Of a stretch of DNA of 38,313 nt, positions 1 through 7,771 are shown piece by piece. Source of the stretch: an uncultured Prevotellaceae bacterium (GTDB lineage Bacteria > Bacteroidota > Bacteroidia > Bacteroidales > Bacteroidaceae); contig CADCCB010000031.1 in assembly GCA_902799905.1 (NCBI GenBank), forward strand, positions 1 to 38,313. The letters are read 5' to 3'. The stretch's first letter is position 1, and each line of letters starts with the position of its first letter. The notes under the pieces were generated by a model. It was not told the origin of the DNA. It did no database searches and was given only the letters and a program-made list of their open reading frames with translations. Made by a program: the position numbers and the translations under genes.

Positions 1-155
1 ATTCGTGTTCAAACAAAACCAAATTTGAGTTCTTAAAACGGATTAATTTTAACGAACACGAATTACACTAATTTCACGAATAATTCAAGGAAAGAAAAAT
101 TCGTACGATTACGTGCGATTCGTGTTCAAACAAAACCAAATTTGAGTTCTTAAAA
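1..155. repeat. 38-bp direct repeat pair in intergenic DNA
   Basis: Bases 1-38 recur exactly at 118-155 (starting ATTCGTGTTCAAACAAAACC). Between them, around 51-66, lies a partial inverse copy (AACGAACACGAATT). I see no gene in 1-364; apart from these repeats it holds a terminator-like hairpin at 183-225 and the promoter of the next gene. The left copy begins at the window edge, so the repeat may extend outside. Confidence 0.85.
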
Positions 156-182
156 ATCTCTTGGGGCACATTAAACTCAACG

Positions 183-225
183 AGAGGACTGACAGACGAA
201 TCTGCTGTCGGCCCTCTTATTTTTT
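183..225 (+). terminator. Terminator-like hairpin
   Basis: AGAGG and GACAG pair with CTGTC and CCTCT around a 9-nt loop, with a small internal loop, followed by a T-rich tail (TTATTTTTT). It probably ends a transcript that comes in from the left of the window. Confidence 0.55.
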
Positions 226-312
226 AGATGATTTCCTTCTTGATGTCCCTTAACTTTCCCCTCGCTTTAATCGCGCCATTCGTCACAAATTCGTGCAAAA
301 TATCCCAAATGC

Positions 313-343
313 TTGGCTGTCTCGACAATTATGCGTACTTTTG
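313..343 (+). promoter_or_regulatory. Bacteroidetes promoter for the CatA-like gene
   Basis: TTGG at 313-316 and TACTTTTG (matches TAnnTTTG) at 336-343, about 20 bp apart. It decides the gene start: an in-frame ATG at 293 lies upstream of this promoter, so ATG 365 is the usable start. Confidence 0.7.
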
Positions 344-364
344 TGGTCGAAAACCAATAAAACA

Positions 365-982
365 ATGAAACAGGAAATCGATCCCAAGAACACCAATAGA
401 GCCATTGCCTTCGAACTGTGGACGAAGTCACCCATGCCGATGGTGACGCTCACCAAGACGTTCGACGTGACGCGGCTGCGTAAGGTGAGCCGACGACGCG
501 GCATGAAGTTCAACATGCTGCTGTGCTGGTGCATCGGCCAGGCTGCTTCAAAGATTGAGGAGTTCTATTTGTTGCCACAGGACGGGAAACTGTACCGATA
601 CGACCGCATGGCCATCAACGTGATAGCGGATAACGTCAAGGGCGGACTCAGTTTCTGCGACGTGGCCGTCACCGACGATCTGGAGGCGTTTAATGCCAAC
701 TACCTGCATCTGACAGAGACCATCAGCCAGACTTGTCAGGACATACTGGACGATGAAGCCATCATCGTGGGCACGTCAGCAGTCACGGGCACGGAACTCG
801 ACAGTATCGTCAACCAATACAACGGCATCTTCAACAACCCTTTCCTGGTCTGGGGCCGCTACCGCAAGGGCTGGCTGAAGACAACGCTCCCCATCTCCTT
901 CCAGTTCCACCATGCCCAGATGGACGGTAAGCACGCCGCCCGGTTCTTAGAAGAATTGCAACGGACAATCAATACGATATAA
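365..982 (+). CDS. CatA-like O-acetyltransferase (chloramphenicol acetyltransferase family)
   Basis: A 205-residue protein of the type A chloramphenicol acetyltransferase fold, which moves an acetyl group from acetyl-CoA to a hydroxyl. The family signature HHxxxDG appears near the C-terminus as HHAQMDG, with His183 as the expected catalytic base. Length is close to the usual 210-220. I chose ATG 365 because the promoter at 313-343 lies downstream of the alternative ATG 293. The next gene starts 7 bp after the stop, so the two are probably co-transcribed. Whether it acts on chloramphenicol cannot be told: many chromosomal Bacteroidales members of this family have no shown resistance role. Cytoplasmic; no signal peptide. 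Confidence 0.85.
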   Translation: MKQEIDPKNTNRAIAFELWTKSPMPMVTLTKTFDVTRLRKVSRRRGMKFNMLLCWCIGQAASKIEEFYLLPQDGKLYRYDRMAINVIADNVKGGLSFCDVAVTDDLEAFNANYLHLTETISQTCQDILDDEAIIVGTSAVTGTELDSIVNQYNGIFNNPFLVWGRYRKGWLKTTLPISFQFHHAQMDGKHAARFLEELQRTINTI

Positions 983-989
983 GAAAAAT

Positions 990-1295
990 ATGAATAAAGT
1001 ACGAATAACAGCCATTCGGCAGACGGTTTATGGCGACCTGATGGCGAAATACGAGAATCCGATTGAGCATACCTGTGATGTCAGGGAGGGGCAGCAATGG
1101 ATTTCCGTTGACGGTCAGTGCCCTGAGGGCCTGTGTCCGTCGGCATGGGAATCGATGAGGCCATTTGTGGAATCATTGGCTCGTGGCGAGGGTAATTTCT
1201 ACGACGGATGGATGAAGGACCCCATGAGTGCGATGATCAGTTGCAACGACGGCTTCCGCCCGTTCAGTTTCTATATAGAAGTGACAAACGAGTAA
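990..1295 (+). CDS. TIGR04076 family protein
   Basis: A 101-residue protein that I recognise as TIGR04076-like: it opens with a VRITAIRQTVYGDL-type strand and has a central CPEGLCPSAWESMRPF segment with two cysteines spaced C-x4-C, then NFYDGW and a final strand. The function of the family is unknown. It starts 7 bp after the CatA-like gene and has no promoter of its own, so it is likely its operon partner. The cysteine pair could bind a metal, but that is only a guess. Confidence 0.75.
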   Translation: MNKVRITAIRQTVYGDLMAKYENPIEHTCDVREGQQWISVDGQCPEGLCPSAWESMRPFVESLARGEGNFYDGWMKDPMSAMISCNDGFRPFSFYIEVTNE

Positions 1296-1368
1296 GAACA
1301 GCGTGTGCTTTCCGCAACTTTTCGTACTATTGCAACGTCAAATTATTACAAGGTTGTGTAGTTATTTG

Positions 1369-1376
1369 TACATTTG
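1369..1376 (+). promoter_or_regulatory. Likely -7 box for the M13 peptidase gene
   Basis: TACATTTG fits TAnnTTTG and lies 36 bp before the ATG at 1413. No convincing -33 box is found 19-21 bp upstream. Confidence 0.45.
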
Positions 1377-1412
1377 TAGCGTCTAAGAGATAACTTTATT
1401 GTTAATATAGGT

Positions 1413-3428
1413 ATGAAAACAACATTCAGAATCGTCAGCCTCTCATTGATGCTGATTTGCGGAGGGACAGCCTTCGCACAGGACAAGGGTTACGACAAGG
1501 CCAACATGAACCTTGACGTGAAACCAGGTGACAACTTCGTGGAATATGCCTGCGGCAACTGGCTCAAGACGCATCCGCTGCGCGACGACCAGATGACCAA
1601 CGGTGCCTTCATGGACCTCTATGAGCAGAACCAGAAACAGATTCAGGAGATGATCCTGGAGTTCTCGACCAAACCACAGGAGAAGGGCTCGCTGGGCTAT
1701 AAGATCGGGACACTCTACAACCAGATGATGGACACCCTGACGCGCAACGAGCAGGGGCTGGCACCCATCATGCCCTACATCGAGCGCATTCGCGCCATCA
1801 AGGACCGTAAGGAATATCAGCGCGTGACAGCCGAGATTGACCGTCGCGGCGAGGCCACGATGATGTTTGCCTGGGGAGCCGGTGCCGACCTCCGCGATGC
1901 CGACAACAACATCGTCAGCATATCGCAGTCGGGACTCGGACTGGGCAACCGCGACTACTACTTCAACGAAGACCCGCAGACACAGGCCGTGCGCGAGGCC
2001 TACAAAGCCTACGGCAAACGCCTGTTCATGGCTCTTGGCTACGACGAGGCAACAGCCAAGGAGCGCGTGGAGAAGGTGTACGCCATCGAGAAACGCATTG
2101 CCGAGGCCAGTTACGACAAGGTAAAGTTGCGCGACATCGATGCCAACTACCACAAGATGACCTACGACGAACTGGTGCGCGACTTCCCCGGCATCGACTG
2201 GCCCACCGTGTTCTGGGTGACGGGATTCCCCGCCTTCAAGCAACTCGTGGTGGAACAGCCCGAACCGCTTCATGAGGTGGAGAAGATACTGGCCGACACC
2301 CCACTCGACGACCTGAAGGCCTACGCCGAGGTACGCATCATCTCTGGTGCCGCCTCTTGCCTGACGCAGGACCTGCGCCGCTCCTACTTCACCTTCGTAC
2401 AGTCGCTGACAGGTCAGCCAGAGGATGATCCCGTGTGGAAGCAGGCCACCTCTCTGGTCAACGGTGTGCTGGGCAATGCCATCGGTAAGATGTACTGCGA
2501 AAAGTATTTCCCTGAGAGCAGCAAGCAGCGCGTGCTCACGATGGTACGCAATCTGCAGACGGCCCTCGGTCAGCGCATCGACGCCCTCGACTGGATGAGC
2601 GATGCCACGAAGGGTGAAGCCAAGACGAAACTGGCCGACTTCCATATCAAGATAGGCTATCCCGACAAGTGGAAAGACTACAGCCAGATGCAGATTGACG
2701 ACCAACTCTCGCTCTACGAGAACCTGGCCAACGTGAGTGAATGGAACTGGATTGACGCCTTGAACCGCAAGGTGAACAAGCCCGTAGATAAGGAGGAGTG
2801 GCACATGAATCCACAGACCATCAACGCCTACTATAACCCCACCACCAACGAGATATGCTTCCCCGCCGGTATCCTCCAGCCCCCGTTCTTCGATGTAGAG
2901 GCTGACGATGCGCAGAACTACGGAGCCATCGGTGGTGTGATAGGTCACGAGATGAGTCACGGCTTCGACGATCAGGGCTGTCAGTTCGACGTCACAGGCA
3001 ACCAGCGCAACTGGTGGACGGCTGCCGACAAGGCCGCCTTCGACAAGCGAGCCGAACGTCTGGCCGACTACTTCTCTACTATCGAAGTCATCAATGGCAA
3101 GAAGGTGAATGGCAAGTTGACCCTCGGCGAGAACATCGGCGACAACGGCGGTCTGCACATTGCCCTGCAGGCTCTCCACAATACCGGCAACAACCGCGTG
3201 ATCGACGGGTTCACAGCCGACCAGCGCTTCTTCCTCGGCTGGGCTCGTGTGTGGGCCAGCAATAACCGCGAGCAGTATATGGACATGCTGCTGAATCAGG
3301 ACGTCCACTCTCCCAATGCAGTTCGCGTAAACGGTGCCCTACCCCAGATTGACGAATGGTACGATGCCTTCGGTATCAAGAAAGGCAAACTGTTCATTCC
3401 CAAGAAGAACCGCATCAAGATCTGGTAA
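1413..3428 (+). CDS. pepO: M13 family zinc metallopeptidase (neprilysin/PepO type)
   Basis: A 671-residue exported peptidase. The N-terminus is a signal peptide ending near AFAQ. The catalytic zinc site is complete: HEMSH at residues 512-516, and the third ligand Glu573 in the GENIGDNGG motif. The family substrate-binding NAYYNP motif is also present. The C-terminus ends IKIW, close to the usual C-x-x-W end but lacking the cysteine. Length is normal for M13. Such enzymes cleave peptides of limited size on the amino side of hydrophobic residues, here probably in the periplasm. The gene is convergent with the C1 peptidase gene, 20 bp away, and has its own likely promoter. Confidence 0.95.
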   Translation: MKTTFRIVSLSLMLICGGTAFAQDKGYDKANMNLDVKPGDNFVEYACGNWLKTHPLRDDQMTNGAFMDLYEQNQKQIQEMILEFSTKPQEKGSLGYKIGTLYNQMMDTLTRNEQGLAPIMPYIERIRAIKDRKEYQRVTAEIDRRGEATMMFAWGAGADLRDADNNIVSISQSGLGLGNRDYYFNEDPQTQAVREAYKAYGKRLFMALGYDEATAKERVEKVYAIEKRIAEASYDKVKLRDIDANYHKMTYDELVRDFPGIDWPTVFWVTGFPAFKQLVVEQPEPLHEVEKILADTPLDDLKAYAEVRIISGAASCLTQDLRRSYFTFVQSLTGQPEDDPVWKQATSLVNGVLGNAIGKMYCEKYFPESSKQRVLTMVRNLQTALGQRIDALDWMSDATKGEAKTKLADFHIKIGYPDKWKDYSQMQIDDQLSLYENLANVSEWNWIDALNRKVNKPVDKEEWHMNPQTINAYYNPTTNEICFPAGILQPPFFDVEADDAQNYGAIGGVIGHEMSHGFDDQGCQFDVTGNQRNWWTAADKAAFDKRAERLADYFSTIEVINGKKVNGKLTLGENIGDNGGLHIALQALHNTGNNRVIDGFTADQRFFLGWARVWASNNREQYMDMLLNQDVHSPNAVRVNGALPQIDEWYDAFGIKKGKLFIPKKNRIKIW

Positions 3429-3447
3429 TGACATGAGGGAACGGATG

Positions 3448-3475
3448 CCTAAGGCTGTCTGGGGACGGCCTTAGG
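3448..3475. terminator. Hairpin between convergent genes
   Basis: CCTAAGGC (3448-3455) and GCCTTAGG (3468-3475) form a perfect 8-bp stem with a 12-nt loop. The stem includes the last codons and stop of the minus-strand peptidase gene. No T run follows on either side, so termination is only a suggestion. Confidence 0.4.
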
Positions 3476-5074
3476 TGTCCAGTTCTTGAAGAAGCGCAAC
3501 ACCTTCTTTTGGTCGTAGCCCTGGCCCTCCTCCAGGAAACTGGAGTCTTGAATGTGAAGGACGTCGCCTTCTTCATTGAGCACGACAAACACTGGGTAGC
3601 CGAAACGACCGCAATCGTTCAGACGCTTCATCAAGGCAGCAGCCTGTGCTGCCTTTTTTTCGTCTTTAGACTTCCGAGGGTTATAGTTCACGTGGATATA
3701 CTCAAAGTTCTCGCTGATGACCTTGCTGATGGCCGTGTCGTTCGTGATGAAGTCAGCAAAGCGCAGGCACCAGGGACACCAATTGCCCCCCACCTGACAG
3801 ATGACATACTTACCGTCAGCCTTTGCCTTGACCAGAGCCTTGTCTATCTGCTCAAGGGGATTGATGTCTTCGTCATACACCTTTTTCAGCCCAGTCTCTG
3901 ATGGCTTGCCACTATCAGCCTTCTGGGCAGTTGCCGACACGAAATCCTTTGGAAGTGCCTGGCGGTTGAGGAACAGGTAGGTGGTATTCAGCGCCATGTA
4001 GTCACGCGACATATACCAGATGCCCTCATATTGTCCGCTCTTGCCCCATGAGTTTTTCACCATGTAGTAAGGCTTGCCCTGTTCGTCGAGGGCCTTGCCG
4101 TAGATCAGCATCACGTGGTCGTAGGTGAAACGCCAGTCGTCCCACTGCTCCTGACGCAGTGCTTGTGTGGGTGTCACACCATCGGGCAGCATGGCCAGTC
4201 CGGTGCGGGTGAAGTCCCCTGTCACGTCACCGCCCCAGGCCACCGTATAGCCAGCATCCAAGGCCTTGTCGAGCGCGTCCATCAACTGCTCGATAGGGAT
4301 GTTGTAACTGGGTTTCAGCCGCCATTTGTAAGGTGATTCAATAACAAACCATTCGTTGAACGGATGATGAGTATAACTTGTGAGACTCAGATAGTCATCA
4401 AAGTTAAGCGCAAGACTCTCTGCAAACGATTTTGGTGTATATGTCTTTCCCTCATACACGAACGATTCGGGACAGCGGCCTACATATTTCTCTATGACCG
4501 CCTGGACGCTGTCTTGCCAATGGGGCATAGGCTCTTTGGCATTCTTCCTGACGATGCCACTCACCGTCCGCTCCAGTTCCGGGAAGAACACTTTGAAGTT
4601 GGCCAGCGAGTCGCCCGTCAGCGAGCCTGGTGCCGGCATAGCATCCTCAGGGCAGATGCCGTACTGACGGATCACCTCCAGCACATCGTCGCACGAGCCG
4701 CCCTCCGATATCTGGCTGTAGCCATGCATGCGCACATAGTGGGTGGCACAGTCCATATAGTCCTTGTTCACCACGAACATCTCACACAGGTCGTAGGTTT
4801 TACCCGTCTTCCGCAGTATCTCACTCTCGAAATAGCCCAGCGTGGCGTAGTCCCAGCACGTGCCACTGCGATACTGGTTCTTCACACTCGTTATTGGCAA
4901 CTCCTTCACCGTCGTGAACGCCTTCTTCACCTCCGAGGCTTTCGCACTACGCTGCAGATGCTCCTGTGCCTTTGCCGTCGTTGCTCCCACGAGAAGCAGC
5001 ATGAGCAATACGGCGGTCATGTGATGCCCTTCCACGACATTCACAAACTCGAAAAACTTTTCCTTTCTATTCAT
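3449..5074 (-). CDS. C1 papain-like peptidase (bleomycin hydrolase/PepC type) fused to a thioredoxin-like domain
   Basis: A 541-residue exported two-domain protein. Residues about 19-37 are a signal peptide (ending AKAQ); a second start at 5020 (Met19) would give a more usual length. The peptidase domain has the catalytic Cys73 in SGTCWDYA, His320 in YDHVML and Asn341 in KNSWG, as in bleomycin hydrolase/aminopeptidase C. From about residue 405 a thioredoxin fold follows with the active-site motif WCPWC (Cys433, Cys436) and a cis-proline segment GYPVFVVL. The fusion suggests a periplasmic enzyme whose own cysteine, or that of its substrates, is kept reduced. It follows the GH2 gene by 53 bp with no promoter between, so the two are probably one transcript. 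Confidence 0.9.
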   Translation of the reverse strand: MNRKEKFFEFVNVVEGHHMTAVLLMLLLVGATTAKAQEHLQRSAKASEVKKAFTTVKELPITSVKNQYRSGTCWDYATLGYFESEILRKTGKTYDLCEMFVVNKDYMDCATHYVRMHGYSQISEGGSCDDVLEVIRQYGICPEDAMPAPGSLTGDSLANFKVFFPELERTVSGIVRKNAKEPMPHWQDSVQAVIEKYVGRCPESFVYEGKTYTPKSFAESLALNFDDYLSLTSYTHHPFNEWFVIESPYKWRLKPSYNIPIEQLMDALDKALDAGYTVAWGGDVTGDFTRTGLAMLPDGVTPTQALRQEQWDDWRFTYDHVMLIYGKALDEQGKPYYMVKNSWGKSGQYEGIWYMSRDYMALNTTYLFLNRQALPKDFVSATAQKADSGKPSETGLKKVYDEDINPLEQIDKALVKAKADGKYVICQVGGNWCPWCLRFADFITNDTAISKVISENFEYIHVNYNPRKSKDEKKAAQAAALMKRLNDCGRFGYPVFVVLNEEGDVLHIQDSSFLEEGQGYDQKKVLRFFKNWTPKAVPRQP

Positions 5075-5127
5075 TGCGTTATCTATTAATTCCGTTTTCT
5101 GTTGTAATTCGCAGCCACAGCATACCG

Positions 5128-7506
5128 CTACTTGCTCTTCAGGGTCAGGCTGGCTTTAGGCAGAGAACTCTTGATGCTCACGTTGACGGAGCCTTTCTTT
5201 TGCGTGCTACGGACGACGAGGAGGGCGCGGCCCTTCCACGTCTTTACACGAGGAGAGGTATAAGGCTCCGTATCCTTTAGGTCGGCAGAGGCGAAGGCCT
5301 GCAGCGAACCTGCTCCCTTTACAGTAGCCTCGCAGTCGATGGTAGCATTAGGACAGACGTATCCGTTCTTGTCGACAACTTCAACAGTGACGTAGGTGAG
5401 CGACTGACCGTCGGCTGCCATCACGGTGCGGTCAGGAGTGAGGCGCAGACGAGCAGGCTCGCCAGCGGTACAGAGAAGCCTACCTTGTGCGCTGGCCTCG
5501 GCCCGCAATATTCCAGGTTCGTAGTTCACGGTAAAGATGGCCTTATATTCGGTGTCGCGGTTTACCTGCTTCGTACCAATGAGTTTGTCGTTCAGATAGA
5601 GTTTCACCTCTGGTGCTTTAGTATAGACCTCCACTTCGATGGGCTTTCCCTCCCATCCTGGCCAGTTCCACGACTCCCATGTGGGCCATACACTCCACAT
5701 CGTGGTCTTGATGTCGCCGTAGTAGCCATTGGGTTCTTTTACGGCGAGGTAAAGTACAGAAGGGAATTCTCCATCGTATGCTTCTTTCCAAAGCATCTCA
5801 CGATAATGACTTATTGGTTTTCTCCAGCCTGTTATGTCCACATCGCCACAAGGAGCACCGTGCCATTCGGGCTGTCCACCCTCAATCCACGACTCGCCCT
5901 CGCGCTCACCTTTATAGTAGTTACGTCCTATGCCACTCTCGCCCAGATAGTCGAGACCCGTCCACACGATGTCGCCCACGACGTAGGGGAAGTCATTCAC
6001 CACAGCCCAGTTGCGGAAGGCATCACGCGGATAACTCTCCGTCTGCCAGATAACGCGCTTGGGGTCGCGCTGATGGTCAGAGGCGTGCTTGAAGATCATG
6101 TAGTTATAGCCCACCACATCGAGCACCTCGGCATGTGGATCGTAGATTTCCCAGTCACGGTCCCAGGCACAGAGAGCCTCGGTGACGGGGCGTGTCGTAT
6201 CATATTCGTGAATGGCCTTCTTCATCTGTCGTGCGGTATAGACCACGCGGATGTCCTTGCGCTCGATGACTTCGTTGCCGATGCTCCACGAGATGATGCT
6301 CGGGTGGTTGCGGTCGCGCAGCACCATCGCGTGGATGTCCTCGCGATAGCAGGAGTCGATGACCGTAGAGTAGTCGTAAGGATTCTTCTGTGTGCGCCAG
6401 CCGTCGAAAGCCTCATCGATGACGAGCATACCTATCGAGTCGCAGGCATCAAGGAAGGCGCGCGTCGTAGGATTATGACTGGTGCGGATGAGGTTGAAGC
6501 CCGCCTCCTTCATCTGGCGCACCTTGCGGATTTCGGCATCATCGAAGGCCATAGCGCCAAGCACACCATCATCGTGGTGAACGCAGGCACCGTTGATGAG
6601 CACCTTCTTGCCATTCAGCATAAAGCCATTCTCGGCATCAAACGAGAATGAGCGGATGCCGAATTTGACAGACTCACCCCCAGCCCCTCTCTGGGCAGAG
6701 AGGGGAGTGGATAGACTTACTTCAGTTGTATAAAGATATGGCGACTCGGGCGACCAGAGTTGGGGATTGTTGATGGTGTAAGTGAAGGTGACAGCCTTGC
6801 TCTCGCCAGCCATTAACGACACTTTTTGCTGCTGACCCTCTACCTCAACAATGCCTTGCTGGTCATTGTTGCCCTCGTTCTGCACCGTTACCTCAACCTT
6901 GACTGTTGCTTTGTTAGCACTCACATCCGGCGTAGTGACGAATACGCCATTCTCGGCAATATGCAGCGCGGGCATCGTCTCTAACCACACGTGGCGATAG
7001 ATGCCTGAACCAGAGTACCAGCGACAGTTAGGCTGCTCGCTATTGTCCACCTTAACGACGACCTCGTTCTCGCGTTTGTCTTTATAAAGAAACTTCGTCA
7101 CATCAACGGTAAATGGCGTGTAGCCATAGTGATGCTGTCCTGCCTTCTGCCCATTCACAAAGACCTCAGCCTTCTGATACACACCCTCGAAGTGGAGTTT
7201 CACCAGAGAATGGTCAATGGTCAATGGTAAATGGTCAATGGCAAACGTCTTCCGATATTCGCCCTTACCTGCCTCGAACCATCCACCGCCAGTTCCCGTA
7301 GCACCTTTGCCCGAATTGGGACCTTCGTAGATGTCCCAGTCGTGAGGCAAATCAACTAATTTACTATTTGACGATTTACCATTTACAATTTTTGTAAACT
7401 GCCAGCCGAAGTCAAACAACTGTCTTTGTGTCTGTGCCTTCACTGCCTCAATGGCTGTCGTCAGACACCCTACCAGCATTAAGGATAAAATGAGTTTTTG
7501 TTTCAT
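5128..7506 (-). CDS. Glycoside hydrolase family 2 (beta-galactosidase type) with DUF4982 and C-terminal Ig-like domains
   Basis: A 792-residue exported glycosidase with a signal peptide ending near AVKAQ. In order: jelly-roll sugar-binding domain, Ig-like domain, TIM barrel, DUF4982-like domain (around PIEVEVYTKAPEVKLYLN) and a final GH2 C5-like domain. The acid/base is Glu412 in SWSIGNE and the nucleophile is Glu490 in WQTES. The substrate could be a beta-galactoside or another beta-linked sugar; sequence alone does not decide. Three low-complexity insertions lie inside the coding region: heptamer tracts at 7359-7393 and 7210-7244 and a palindrome at 6684-6705. All keep the frame open. It leads the minus-strand pair with the C1 peptidase. 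Confidence 0.92.
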   Translation of the reverse strand: MKQKLILSLMLVGCLTTAIEAVKAQTQRQLFDFGWQFTKIVNGKSSNSKLVDLPHDWDIYEGPNSGKGATGTGGGWFEAGKGEYRKTFAIDHLPLTIDHSLVKLHFEGVYQKAEVFVNGQKAGQHHYGYTPFTVDVTKFLYKDKRENEVVVKVDNSEQPNCRWYSGSGIYRHVWLETMPALHIAENGVFVTTPDVSANKATVKVEVTVQNEGNNDQQGIVEVEGQQQKVSLMAGESKAVTFTYTINNPQLWSPESPYLYTTEVSLSTPLSAQRGAGGESVKFGIRSFSFDAENGFMLNGKKVLINGACVHHDDGVLGAMAFDDAEIRKVRQMKEAGFNLIRTSHNPTTRAFLDACDSIGMLVIDEAFDGWRTQKNPYDYSTVIDSCYREDIHAMVLRDRNHPSIISWSIGNEVIERKDIRVVYTARQMKKAIHEYDTTRPVTEALCAWDRDWEIYDPHAEVLDVVGYNYMIFKHASDHQRDPKRVIWQTESYPRDAFRNWAVVNDFPYVVGDIVWTGLDYLGESGIGRNYYKGEREGESWIEGGQPEWHGAPCGDVDITGWRKPISHYREMLWKEAYDGEFPSVLYLAVKEPNGYYGDIKTTMWSVWPTWESWNWPGWEGKPIEVEVYTKAPEVKLYLNDKLIGTKQVNRDTEYKAIFTVNYEPGILRAEASAQGRLLCTAGEPARLRLTPDRTVMAADGQSLTYVTVEVVDKNGYVCPNATIDCEATVKGAGSLQAFASADLKDTEPYTSPRVKTWKGRALLVVRSTQKKGSVNVSIKSSLPKASLTLKSK
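6684..6705. repeat. Perfect palindrome inserted in the GH2 coding region
   Basis: CCCCTCTCT and AGAGAGGGG pair around a GGGC loop (9-bp perfect stem), inside a C-rich stretch from about 6673. It encodes the loop PLSAQRGAGGE, which sits between an Ig-domain strand and the VKFGIRS motif. It looks like an inserted mobile palindrome rather than native protein sequence. Confidence 0.75.
7210..7244. repeat. Heptamer tract inside the GH2 gene
   Basis: Five 7-bp units in exact register: ATGGTCA twice, ATGGTAA, ATGGTCA, ATGGCAA. On the coding strand it gives the segment IDHLPLTIDH in the sugar-binding domain. Confidence 0.9.
7359..7393. repeat. Second heptamer tract inside the GH2 gene
   Basis: Five 7-bp units: ATTTACT, ATTTGAC, GATTTAC, CATTTAC, AATTTTT. 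Read on the other strand these are GTAAATN units, close to the GGTCAAT units of the tract at 7210-7244. It encodes VNGKSSNSK near the mature N-terminus. Confidence 0.8.
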
Positions 7507-7547
7507 AATCGTTATAGTCTTACAATTTGTGAATCTGTTCAGGGGGA

Positions 7548-7555
7548 CAAAGGTA
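7548..7555 (-). promoter_or_regulatory. -7 box of the GH2-peptidase operon
   Basis: On the minus strand this reads TACCTTTG, a full match to TAnnTTTG, 42 bp before the GH2 start codon. No clear -33 box is seen at the usual distance. Confidence 0.6.
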
Positions 7556-7630
7556 ATAAATAATCTTTGATTATCCGAATAATTGCAAATAAATTTGCTC
7601 GCACTAGGCTTTTAGGATGACTCTGCCGAA

Positions 7631-7731
7631 TCACGTCAAGAATCAACTTTTGTTAATAATTGGGTACAAAGGGAGCAAATATACTTCTTTTTTTCGTATC
7701 TTTGCAAACACATTAATATGTTTTGTGAAAT
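7631..7731 (+). promoter_or_regulatory. Duplicated promoter block, copy 1 (cysteine desulfidase)
   Basis: This 101-bp block aligns without gaps to 14921-15021 (82 of 101 bases equal by my count). It has three parts: an upstream part (7634-7671, one mismatch in 38), a -7 box TATCTTTG at 7697-7704, and a downstream part with the 15 bases TAATATGTTTTGTGA. No canonical -33 box lies 19-21 bp before the -7 box, so the conserved upstream part may be an activator site. Confidence 0.8.
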
Positions 7732-7771
7732 GAACATCGAAGAAGTACGGGAATATACATTAGATCTATGA
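7718..7771 (+). CDS. Candidate leader peptide, 17 codons, overlapping the desulfidase start
   Basis: ATG at 7718 opens a frame reading MFCEMNIEEVREYTLDL. Its TGA stop (7769-7771) overlaps the ATG at 7768 of the desulfidase gene, the classic ATGA coupling arrangement. The ATG lies 14 nt after the -7 box, so it would be nearly at the 5' end of the mRNA. The first four residues (MFCE) recur in the other two copies of this motif. Whether it is translated is not known. Confidence 0.4.
   Translation: MFCEMNIEEVREYTLDL

Noticed and set aside
293-364. Upstream start for the CatA-like gene
   Set aside because: The promoter at 313-343 lies after that ATG, and the added residues do not look like the family.
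1443-3308. A 621-residue open frame on the minus strand, opposite the M13 peptidase
   Set aside because: It has no recognisable domain and lies fully inside a gene with complete M13 motifs; the long antisense frame follows from codon use in GC-richer genes.
5485-6651. A 388-residue plus-strand frame opposite the GH2 gene
   Set aside because: No domain; the GH2 catalytic motifs on the minus strand are convincing.
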